Assembly: GCF_004193775.1 (NCBI RefSeq)
Contig: NC_041019.1
Span: 17,579,020-17,643,019, forward strand
Direction of reading: 5' to 3'
DNA from: Glycine soja
Taxonomy: Eukaryota > Streptophyta > Magnoliopsida > Fabales > Fabaceae
Length of the DNA: 64,000 nt
Below, one piece after another: positions 54,889-64,000 of this stretch (its first letter is position 1; every line of letters starts with the position of its first letter). The translations under genes were made by a program, and so were the position numbers. A model generated the notes under the pieces. That model did not search any database. It was not told where the DNA came from and was given only the letters and a program-made list of their open reading frames with translations.

Positions 54889-56488
54889 CTATTTTTGTGA
54901 GTTAGGCCTATTTTAAGGAATTGTGGATTTGTGAAACTTTGTGTGTGCATTTGTTGAACTGTGTAAAATGTAAATAACTGTTGTCTATTTTGCATTCTTT
55001 ACACTGCATTCTAAGCACCCACGGGTTTGAGTAAAAAGGGGCCCTACACCCGGGTTCATGGGAACTTAAGGAGTGGAGGTGAATCTATCATCATGCTAGG
55101 TCTCCGACTTGCTTGATAATAGTGAAACCTCGTCTAGAGCTTTCTCTCTTTATAATGTGTTGTCGCTGGTATTCCATACCGCCACAATATTATTATCTTG
55201 AGTGATGATACCTCTAGAAAACAGCCGTGTGAGTTATGAATTGTTGGGAGTAGTTATTAGAGACCCCTAGATATTGTCCTATAGGTCCCTAAAATAGGGG
55301 CATGGAGCAAACACGCTACGCGCCATTTTTAACACTGCCATGCATGTAGACCTAAATGTCATGTACACCTTTGTTGTACGATTATTTATGGATATTGTCG
55401 TACTCGGTGCATCCCCCTGTTGCGCTTTTGCACATCTGCATCATGCTGTCACACATGCGTTGTATGTGGGTCTCGTCTTTTGTCGTGGGAAGTCGAAAGA
55501 TCCATATCATCTTCTTAGCTGCACACATGGGGCACTGCGCCCCCAAATGCGCAGTAAGGAGAGATGATTTGTTTGGGGCTCTCGTGTCCGCAAATGCATT
55601 CATATCATGCGCCGCATAAACATCTCTTCAGCATCATAATGAACATATCGTTCCTGCATTTGTCCGTTATCACATTCCCATTTTGCATGAGTCATTGCAT
55701 CATCATGCATATGCGTTCAACATACTTTTTGTTCTACATGTTTTGCTCATACATGATCCTTGTATTTTCCTCCACAAAACAAAAACAAAAAAAAGGGAAG
55801 CATGAAAATTCATGATGCATTCTTAGTTGCATGTGTTAGGTACCATGAGCCAACCATGTTGGGATCATAAACCCATTTCTAAAATTAAAAAAAAAACACA
55901 AACAACAAAACAAAATGATTGAGCATGGTACCTAATGCGTGGTTAATTAAGAAAGGATGTCTCTTCGGGCATCTCAATCTCATAATTACATTTTCCATGC
56001 GTAGCATGCGTATTCTCGAGTCTTTCATCCCTATGAAATATTGTTGAAGTATTGGCAATCAAAATTGTCATTCCCTGGGTTATGGGGTTGAACCAAGCTC
56101 GTGCTTTTACGAAAAGGTTCATCGAGTCAAGTTGAAGCATGGAAGTAACCATCTTGCAAAAATTGGGGCAAAAGATGGATCGTGTTACATCATTGCTTCG
56201 TCTACTGCCAAACACATTTAGGGCTATCGATGTCCCTGTTACTTCTAGTTTCACCTTGAAGGAGATGTCATGGACCATGTTGAAAATCTAAATTGATTCA
56301 ACCCCATATCCAGTGTAAAAATTTGCAATACTTCAACTGTGCATCATTCGCATACATCCATGTTGTTCATTGGTTGCATTGCTCATTGCATTCTTTCCTT
56401 GAAAAAAAAAAGAACTTAATCATTGTTATAAAAAAGAAAAAAACATGCTTTACGGTGCCCTCACCGAACTTGTGCTAGAGCTAGAGTA
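54889..56488 (+). other. Leader of the second Tat element
   Basis: Non-coding. 55040-55335 corresponds to the leader of the first Tat element (shared gtccctaaaataggggcatg). ORF1 is missing here: only unrecognised short frames lie between the leader and gag. Confidence 0.65.
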
Positions 56489-58217
56489 ATGGGTGAAGTA
56501 GAGGAGATACAAGAGAAGATGAAGGCCGACATGGAGGCCATGAAAGAGTGAATGGCCACGATGATGGCCATGATGAGCATGAGGAAGATAATGGAAGCCA
56601 ATCCGGTTGCAATTGCTGCTACCAGCGTTGTTGCTAAGGTGAACCCGATGCCCCCATCTGGCCTCAACCAAATGAATCATCCAACCTTAGATATGGTAGG
56701 CAAAGATTTGGGAAGTAGGGGCGGCCCCCATTACGCGCAAAACAAGCATGCCTTCCCACCATATGGCTTGCCTTCCAACTATACGCCGCCCAATGTGGCG
56801 TACACTCCCAATAAGAATGTCAATAACTCCACTCCTATACCCATTGAGAGCCAACAACCCCAAACTGATCATGCACATGTCTCTTAAACCGTGGGGGAGA
56901 CACATGAAATTCCCCACCACAATCTAGTTGACTTCGAGCCTTGCCTCGGATATGCCACGGAAGGGCAAGCAGTTGGTGGTATACCCCTTGAAAACACTTC
57001 GGAAGGCCCTCAGTATCACCCCCAGCTACACCTCTTGCATTCCACAACAAGTAAAAACCCTCACGCTATGGCAGAAATGGGAAAGTTGGATCATCTAGAG
57101 GAAAGGCTCAGGGCCATTGAAGGAGGTGAAGATTATGTCTTTGCTAACCTAGAAGAGTTGTTCCTAGTACCCAATATCATCACCCCTCCCAAGTTCAAGG
57201 TGCTGGACTTTGACAAGTACAAGGGGACTACTTGCCCCGAGAACCCTCTAAAGATGTATTATCGGAAGATGGGGGCATATGCAAAAGATGAGGAATTGCT
57301 GATACATTCCTTCCAAGAAAGTCTTACTGGGGTAGCTGTTACTTGGTATACTAACCTGGAACCTTATCGAGTCCATTCTTGGAAAGACCTAGTGGTTGCC
57401 TTCGTTAGGCAGTGCCAGTATAATGTCTTCGGATAGGATGCAACTATAGAACATGTGCAAAAAGGGGCACAGATCTTTCAAAAGAATACGCCCAAAGGTG
57501 GAGAGACCTGGCAGCTCAAGTGGCACCTCAATGACGGAAAAAAAATGATGACATTAATAGTAGACACGTTACCAGTATTCTACTAGGAAAAGATGGTGGG
57601 CTACACACCTTCAAGCTTTGATGATATGGTCTTCACCGACGAAACGATCAAAGTGGGTCTAAAAAGAGGCAAATCTGATCATCATGCTTTGATAAATGCC
57701 AAAAAAACTAGGGCAAATGAAGAGGGTGAGAATGAGGGAGAAGCCCATGCTATGACAGCCATTCCTATACAGCCAAGTTTCCCACCAACCCAACAATGTC
57801 ATTACTCAGCCAATAACCAACCTTCTCCTTACCCACCGCCCAGTTATCCACAAAGGCCATCCCTAAATCAACCACAAAATCTGTCTACCGCACTTCCAAT
57901 GATGAACATCACGTTTAGCACAATCCAAAAACACTAACCAAGAAATGAATTTTGCAGCGAGAAAGCCTATAGAATTCACCCCAATTCCAGTGTCCTATGC
58001 TGACTTGCTCCCATATCTACTTGATAATTTAATGGTAGCCATAACCCCAACCAAGGTTCATCAACCTTCATTTCTCCGAGAATATGACTCGAACGCAATG
58101 TGTGCTTGTCATGGAGAAGCCCCGTGGCATTCCATTGAGCATTGTAGGGGCCTGAAGCATAAGGTGCAAGGTCTAATTGATGCGGGCTGGCTGAAATTTG
58201 AGGAGAATCCTGTGTAA
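56489..58217 (+). pseudogene. Gag of the second Tat element, broken
   Basis: Starts MGEVEEIQEKMKADMEAMKE, the same Met-rich helix as at 12194. Gag core: LDFDKYKGTTC, PLKMYYRKMGAYAKDEELLI, TWYTNLEPYRVHSWKDLVVA. Then YTPSSFDDMVFTDETIKVGL, a Pro/Gln-rich linker, and a Cys/His segment CACHGEAPWHSIEHCRGLKH before VQGLIDAGWLKFEE. Stops: TGA near 56549 (Gln expected), TAA at 56885-56887, TAG near 57434, plus shifts near 57480, 57590 and 57940. The protein is lost beyond 58217, and the downstream G-patch and protease are not seen. Confidence 0.83.
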
Positions 58218-58690
58218 ATCCTGACATTGACAAGAGATGCCACACATGGGGCAATTTTGAAAGCTGTTGTTAGATGTCTCTAATGACTCATCAGGATTTT
58301 CAAGTTTGTACCATTATTGTAAACCACAGTTATAATGTTAAATGAAATGGATAAAGTTGATATCTTTGTCCCTCGTCCTCTCACAAATGCATCTTTGCTT
58401 ATTCAACTTTCACCGGAATGTGGGTGCAACCCATTGGTCTTTTTGCTCAAGCGACCTGTGCTCCTGAGTTTGGACTTCCAAGACCGTTCAATCAGAGATT
58501 ACTCGTCTTGCACGTTGGTGGGGGTGCCGTAAAACAATGAGTAAAGTTCAAAACAAATAAGTTTCAAAATAAAAATAAAAAAGGGAGTTCAAAAAAAAAA
58601 CATTTGATTGACTGTGTTTTCAAGACGTTCATGTGACCTCATTCCGGAAAGTTTGTCTTTTTAGAGAGAAGTGAGTTATCAAGAATAGGA
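58218..58690 (+). other. Unrecognised remnant after gag
   Basis: Short frames only (for example LTNASLLIQLSPECGCNP near 58380). An A-rich block lies at 58550-58600. I cannot assign it. Confidence 0.4.
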
Positions 58691-59718
58691 TGTTGGCCTC
58701 AGTTACCTTAAGAAAAAAAAAAGGGGTTGAATTAAGATACGAAGATTATTCCCCAATTAAACTTTCACTCTCTCTTTTCGGATTAACAATGCACCCTTAA
58801 ACATGAATTACTCAAAAGACAATTCAAAATAAACTTCTTTAAAGCAAAAGATAAATAGCAATAAATAAAAGAAGTTTAAGGGAAGAGAGGAATGGAAACT
58901 TGATTTATACTGGTTCGGCCACTTCCCGTGCCTACGTCCAGTCCTCAAGCAACCCACTTGAGATTTTCCATTCTCTTTGTAAAACTCTTTTTACAAAGTC
59001 TGAACCACACAGGGACAACCCTTCCCTTGTGTTCATGAATCCTCTACAACAAGAGACCCACGGTCTCTTAATCCCTTTTTAGAAATAAGAAGAAGAGAAT
59101 AAGAAATCTCTCTTAAAAGAGATAGATTGTACAATGAAGATCAATCAAAATTGAATATGCAAGTGGTTGACCAAGGAATCTTTTTGAGAGGATAAGACAT
59201 TTAGTTCAGAAAAACTCTTAATCTTTTGAGAGGATAAAACTGTTTGGGCAATGAAAACTCTCTTTAAAACATTTGAATGGCCATTCATAAAACCATTTGA
59301 ATAGATGTGACTCTTGGAAATTATATTCTGAAAATCCCCTCTGGTAATCAATTACAAGACTTGTGTAATCGATTACAAGTTTTAAAAATTTGAATTAAAA
59401 CGTTCAATAAACTGCTGGTAATCAATTACCGTCCATGTGTAATCAATTACACGTTATAAATTTTGAATTCAAATTTCTAGTGACTGTTATAAACATTTTT
59501 CAGCTGCTAGTAATCGATTACCAGAGAGCAAATCTCAATTTGAAATGATAGAATTCTTTGGTCAAACCGTTTGTTTTCAATTTGGAAACTTCTTCCTAAA
59601 GATTATAGAGATCAACTTGATCATATATCTTGATTTTCTTGGATTCTTGTCTTGAATAAAACTTAGAAGCACTTGATCCTTTAGCATTATCAAGACATCA
59701 AAACATCTTGCTTCTACA
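58691..59718 (-). mobile_element. Copia solo LTR, TSD TAGGA
   Basis: On the plus strand it runs from TGTTGGCCTCAG to CTTGCTTCTACA, the reverse of the LTR type at 40980-42070. TAGGA occurs at 58686-58690 and 59719-59723. It includes taatcgattac words at 59340-59525. Confidence 0.92.
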
Positions 59719-60554
59719 TAGGAGTCATTTGACTTAATCCATCAACTGAAAAATCCTTCAACTATTTCTCGTTCTTGGAAAATTCTTTTTGCAAGAATCA
59801 ACTACTTCTTTCTCGCTACGAGGTTGTGAAAACAAGACAACAATTGGTACCTCTAAGCCCTACACTGGGGCAATGAAAGGCACCATGCAAAAACCTCAAG
59901 CGAACCTAGGGGCAGATTAGAAGTTTTCACCCAATAGGTTCCCAGCTACAAGGTCATGACGAAAGATAACAATTGGTACCTCAAAACCTTACACTGGGGC
60001 AATGAGGAGCATCGTGCATGAGCCTCAAGTGAACATAGGGGCAGATCAAAAGTTCTCACCCGTCGATGTTTTTAAACAAAAAAAAAGGGGAGACAAGCCC
60101 TGGAATTTCAATAGATTGATTAAACGTCAAACGGCTCCATTGCCGTCACTCCAAAATGGTCAAGTGACCAAATCAAACAGAATATACACTCTGAGGGAGT
60201 TCCCAGAGAGATTTTCAAAAGATAGGATAAGGTTGCATGAATTATCACCTTTTTCAAAAGGACAGTCAATCTGTGTTTTCCAAAAAAATTAAATCAAAAT
60301 CAAAATCACAAAATAGGGAAAGAATGTCATGAACATTGTACAACTTTCCATTGCATTGCATTGTTTCATATGAGGTCAGCATTACCAAATTTCACGACAA
60401 AGGTTGCATACGTCTGCATCCCTAAAAATCATGTTAACTGCATAGATTTCCTACATCTCATGTCCAATCATGTTGGATGACCGACCCTTTCGATGAGTCA
60501 ATCTCTTGCTTTCTCATAAAGGTGGACCCTTGGGTACTAGTACCTATCACCTTT
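59719..60554 (+). other. 3' region of the second Tat element with a tandem duplication
   Basis: Two copies of a unit of about 125 bases (gacaacaattggtacctcta ... cttacactggggcaatga) lie at about 59815-59935 and 59943-60060. A short frame at 60002-60292 is not recognised. Confidence 0.7.
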
Positions 60555-60650
60555 AGAGGACTATATGTCCTCGCCATCAGAGGACTGCACATCCTCGCCT
60601 GCAGAGGGTTGCACGCCCTCGCCTTTAGAGGGCTACGCGTCCTCATTTTC
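60555..60650. repeat. 24-bp tandem repeat, four units, each a hairpin
   Basis: Units start at 60555, 60579, 60603 and 60627 with agagga/agaggg and end gtcctcgcc/ccctcgcc. Each unit pairs with itself: GAGGAC with GTCCTC, GAGGA with TCCTC, GAGGG with CCCTC. On the minus strand the array would encode an 8-residue repeat (SPLKARAC-like), which I take as incidental. Confidence 0.85.
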
Positions 60651-60795
60651 AGTGTGCTCCATATCCACACCTTAGGAGAATATAAGGTCCTTTGCCCTTA
60701 GATGCTTAATCGAGACTTGCGCTCCCGGTTAAGGGGCCAGTAGTTTCCTTTCAACAGTTCCTGGGCCACCCCTTGATATTGGAGGACGACCAACT

Positions 60796-61624
60796 GTGCG
60801 AGCACATCCAGAGAGGGAGGCTATCACGCATCTAGTATGCATACTGGGGCAGGATTTCACCCGTGCCGCTACAAAAAGACGAGTGCGGATCATGCGCACC
60901 AACATGACCACTCTTACATGGATATGGATGACGTTGTTATTTAGCAACATTCTGCCCAGCGACCACAATGCCAATCTCCCCCTGCAGATGTATCAGTTGG
61001 TCTGTGCCGTTATGACATAGGTAAGTATGCACATGGCTCAATTGATTTTTGATGTCATCTATTGTTTGCAGGGATCGCGCCCACAAGACGCCCAGTGGAC
61101 CCGAAGAAGTCCAACAGGGCCCTGGGGTTTCCAGCTCTGGTTGCGGGCCTCTGTCAGTCATACAGGGTGCCCGTTCCCCCAGCGAGGTCATGCCATCGTG
61201 ACATAGGTAAGTATACATATGGTTCAACTGATTTTTAATATCATCTATTGTTTGCAGGAATCGCACCCACAAAGACACTCAGTGGACCCGGAGAAGTCCA
61301 ACAGGGCCCTGGGGTTACCATCTCTAGTTACGGGCCTCTGTAGTCCTACAGGGTGCCTGTTCCCCCGGGCAAGGTCACGTCATCATGACATAGGTAAGTA
61401 TGCGCATCGCTCAACTGATTTCTGATGTCATCTATTGTTTGCAGGGATCGCGCCCGCAAGACACCCAGTGGACCCGAAGAAGTCCAACAGGGTCTTGGAG
61501 TTGCCAAGCTCTAATTACAAGCCTCTGTCAGTTCTACGGAGTGCCTATCACCCCCAGCAAGGTCATCAGGCCCCCTACTGATCAAGCTTTCATCAAGAAG
61601 TATTGCGTCCCCAGGCAGGCGTAG
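60796..61624 (+). pseudogene. Plant-transposon-protein ORF with a tripled 187-bp unit
   Basis: It reads LGQDFTRAATKRRVRIMRTN, MTTLTWIWMTLLFSNILPSD and HNANLPLQMYQLVCAVMT, the middle of PF20167-like proteins. A stop after AVMT (TAG at 61018-61020) replaces Gln. The following segment (MAQLIFDVIYCLQGS ... DPEKSNRALGLPSLVTGLC) is present three times in tandem (starts near 61013, 61199, 61386), in shifting frames. The end, IKKYCVPRQA, is near 61600. The N-terminal half is missing; the copy at 2478-2949 is its complement. Downstream to 61860 a Ser/Lys-rich tail can be followed in another frame. Confidence 0.75.
61013..61570 (+). repeat. Three tandem copies of a 187-bp unit
   Basis: Each copy begins gacataggtaagtat and contains ctattgtttgcagg and ccagtggaccc or cagtggacccg; gtaagt falls at 61021, 61207 and 61394. 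The third copy runs into unique sequence after ggtcatcagg. Confidence 0.9.
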
Positions 61625-61978
61625 GACGAAACACCACAGTAACCTGGGGATGGCCGGCAGCGGGCAACAGACGCACCGCCATCACCTCTAGAGTTCACCT
61701 CAGCTCATCCACAAAAAGGTTAGAGCGTTGCTTACGACCCATGGCCGACCAATAGGCGACCAAGTCCAAAGCCAAAGGTAAGCAAAGTACTAGGTCCGTG
61801 GCCGATAAGCCATCATGCGTCCAGCTCAAGACGTTAAAGAAGCACTACTAGGAGGCAACCTAGTACCTTTTAAATCTCTGCTTGTTATTTGATCACTTTT
61901 GTTTCTCAAGTCATAGCAGGACACACCTATTTGCTCATGATTCTAGGAATTTAAATAAAACAAGCACAAGCTCAGAAG
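61625..61978 (+). other. 3' untranslated region with conserved motif
   Basis: gaagcactactaggaggcaa at about 61841-61860 matches the motif near 4480 in the first Tat element. No LTR start follows before the solo LTR at 61984. Confidence 0.65.
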
Positions 61979-61983
61979 GTAGT

Positions 61984-63652
61984 TGTCGCAACCTACCCTT
62001 CGGCGGGAGGGCGACGCGTGACTCGCGGGATGCGTGTTCCACGAAAGGAATACGTGCGGAGTCGCCACCAACGTTTATTTGGGGAAAACGTCGGAAAAAC
62101 CGGAAAAGACGCGATCTACGAACTTTTAAGTGAAAGGTTCGGGAGTCGTATTTACGCACGGGGAAGGTATTAGCACCCCACACGTCCGTCACAAGGGACG
62201 GCAGCCTTTAATCGAATGTGCAAATATGACTTTGATTTTTACGTTCCCTTTTATGTCCTTATATCTTTTATACCCTTTTTATATTTTTCTCTTTTTGTGG
62301 TCGACAAGGGTGTTTCCCTTTGCTCCTACGTATTCCTCAATTGCGATGAGGAAATCAGACCTACGTAGTTCTTTATTATCAAGTGATTCTTTTTTACTTA
62401 AGAGGTGATCATTTTAAGGCGTTGGACCTTGAAAATGATCCATTTGCTTAGTAAGAAATTTAAATGATAAAATTCAAAACCTATTTTTGTGGACGAGCTT
62501 GACTAGGCGAGTTGATTTTAGCCTTAGTTTCATCTTAGTTATTAGTCAATTCGATTAAGAATGAGATATCCCAAAGAGAAAAACGTCTGATTGATTTTCC
62601 GCTTTATTTTACTAAAAGATATTTTTTTGATTATTATATTATTATTTTACCTCTTTTTTTATTTCGAACGTGGTTACGGCACGACCGAACGGTCGAAATT
62701 CATTTTAACCGAAATTAACGGATAATACAATTCAAACGTTCGGTGGAAATTTATTTTATTTTTAGGTTAAGCGAGAAATGACTTAAATAAAATGGCTTAA
62801 GCACGTCAAAAGGGGGTATAAAAAGTAAATGAAACGAGGACAAAAATACACGAAACACAATGTGGACCACCACGGGTACATAGAATGAATCGAAAAGCTT
62901 GGTTCGAGGTACTTACCCGTTGAAGATCGAAGAACGATGAAGAACGAATGAAGAACGTCGAAGAACGGTCGAAACCTTCGCGAAATTCCTTACGGAGAAC
63001 GTTACGGAAACGTTTCGGAAGCGCCTCGGCTTAGATTTTCTTCACGGAAACAATTCTTCCAAGCAAATTCGAAAGAGAGAGAAGTGCCTAAGGGGCTCAC
63101 CCTTTTCCTTCTCACTTCCTCCCCTATTTATAGCAAAATAGGGGAGATGCTTGCCGCCCAGCTCCCCCAGGCGAGCACAGCTCGCCCAGGCGAGCAGGGT
63201 TGCTTCCTCCAGAAGCAACAGCCTTCTGGAGGAATATTCTGGAGGGCCCAAGTGGGCATGGTTGCTATTTGCACCCCCATTTTTACTAAGTACACCCCCC
63301 ATCTGCTTTTTTTTGGTGATTCTTTTTTCGTAAAGTTACGGAAACTTACGAATTTCGTAACGATACTTGTTTTATTTCCGTAATGTTTACGGAACCTTGC
63401 GGATTACATAATCATCCCCTTTTTTACTTACGGAATGTTACGGAACCTCACTAATTATGCAACGATGCTTCCATTTGATTTCCGGTGTGTCACGGAACCT
63501 TTACGGATTGTGCATCAATATTTTCTTTTGTTTTTCGGCATGTCCCGGAATTTCACAAATTGCCTAATGATGGGTGCCAAGCACCTTACAAGAACCAAAC
63601 AAAGGTCGCATGTCATCAAGCAAAGGTCCCCAGACGAAATTAGGGTATGACA
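61984..63652 (-). mobile_element. Tat solo LTR (1669 bp), TSD GTAGT
   Basis: The plus strand runs TGTCGCAACCTACCC to TTAGGGTATGACA. GTAGT occurs at 61979-61983 and 63653-63657, and no primer site adjoins it, so this is a solo LTR and not part of the plus-strand element. It has a doubled palindrome (63169-63197), a TATA box at 63124-63133 (minus) and a ggcgttggacc hairpin near 62416. Confidence 0.93.
63124..63133 (-). promoter_or_regulatory. TATA box of the Tat solo LTR
   Basis: CTATAAATAG on the minus strand, about 36 bases downstream of the palindromic pair. It could still drive transcription towards lower coordinates. Confidence 0.7.
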
Positions 63653-64000
63653 GTAGTCATACCTCACAAAATATATATATGTATGTTTAGGTAGAAAGAT
63701 ACCTTGGATATGCATGTATATAGCAAAAATATCTCACAAAACACATAAAATCTCTACATGCAAATGACTTGTTGTTCCCGAGGGAATAAAAGGTGCAGAA
63801 GACGATGCCAGTCTCTGCATGCTATCAAGCGTTCTGTCTTACAGATAGCAAAAGAATGTTTATACGGATAACCACTCGGGTATTTCTGCCCGTCAGCGTG
63901 ACTCAAAAGTCAGTATGACAGATCTTGTGAGTGCGGAAGATGATGTAAATCTCCACGTGTCAACGGGCTTGTCGGCCGCGATTGACGAAGGGTGCAGAAT
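63653..64000 (+). repeat. Sequence of the 5' minisatellite family, cut by the window end
   Basis: 63653-63790 is AT-rich. 63792-64000 has units with gcagaagacg ... tctctgcatg, cttacagatagcaaaa (also at 523-540) and gtcagtatgacag (also at 1431). It continues the sequence interrupted by the solo LTR and ends gaagggtgcagaat, as in the repeat near 465-480. Confidence 0.75.

Larger units (their letters stand above)
53232..61983 (+). mobile_element. Second Tat/Ogre element, plus strand, pol deleted
   Basis: 5' LTR (53232-54868), tRNA-Arg primer site, leader, gag in pieces, then 3' sequences with a plant-transposon-protein ORF and the ggaggcaac motif. Protease, RT, RNase H and integrase are missing between about 58218 and 59719. 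A copia solo LTR lies at 58691-59718. Left flank is GTAGG; no 3' LTR or second GTAGG is visible, so the right end may lie outside the window. Confidence 0.8.

Noticed and set aside
61984..63652. 3' LTR of the plus-strand Tat element that begins at 53232
   Set aside because: It is in the opposite orientation and has its own GTAGT duplication, so it is an independent solo LTR.

Overview
The window is plant heterochromatin made almost entirely of nested retrotransposons. I see no intact host gene, no tRNA or rRNA gene and no CRISPR array. The mix of Ty3/gypsy Tat/Ogre, Athila and chromovirus elements, Ty1/copia elements and a plant LINE, together with 'putative plant transposon protein' ORFs, points to a legume. 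Glycine (soybean), probably pericentromeric, is my best guess; that rests on recalled family sequences and was not searched.

Layout. 1-4340: a 65/130-bp minisatellite, LTR-like pieces and a broken plant-transposon-protein ORF. 4340-16989 (minus): a long Tat/Ogre element with a 5' LTR, tRNA-Arg primer site, ORF1, gag-protease with a G-patch tail, an intron-like spacer, RT, two RNase H domains and integrase, all broken. 16990-18815 (plus): a deleted chromovirus. 18816-24926 (minus): a 3'-truncated copia element split by two solo LTRs. 24982-28405: one solo LTR, an AT-rich stretch and an inverted partial LTR. 28500-36968 (plus): a LINE split by an internally deleted Athila element (29628-35016). 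36969-37604: an LTR fragment. 37605-48150 (plus): the 3' half of a second copia element, whose LTR contains a copia solo LTR and an Athila-like element that itself contains another solo LTR. 48151-53231 (minus): a decayed Athila element cut inside RT by a plus-strand Tat element (53232 to at least 61983), which carries a copia solo LTR and a Tat solo LTR. 63653-64000 returns to the minisatellite family seen at position 1.

Exact 5-bp target-site duplications (TSDs) support the nesting. They flank six solo LTRs clearly (18986, 20706, 40980, 43585, 58691, 61984), a seventh at 24982, and two larger elements (29628-35016 TATAT; 42084-47851 GGTGG). Reading frames resume across several of these insertions. 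Most coding damage is nonsense mutation in preserved frames, much of it at CAG, CGA or TGG codons, as expected from deamination of methylated cytosine.

The features I find most interesting are short hairpins with compensatory arm changes in two unrelated tandem arrays (146-1417 and 60555-60650), a plant-transposon-protein ORF carried by Tat, Athila and copia elements, and a tripled 187-bp unit in one such ORF in which every copy has GTAAGT and TTTGCAG splice-like sites.
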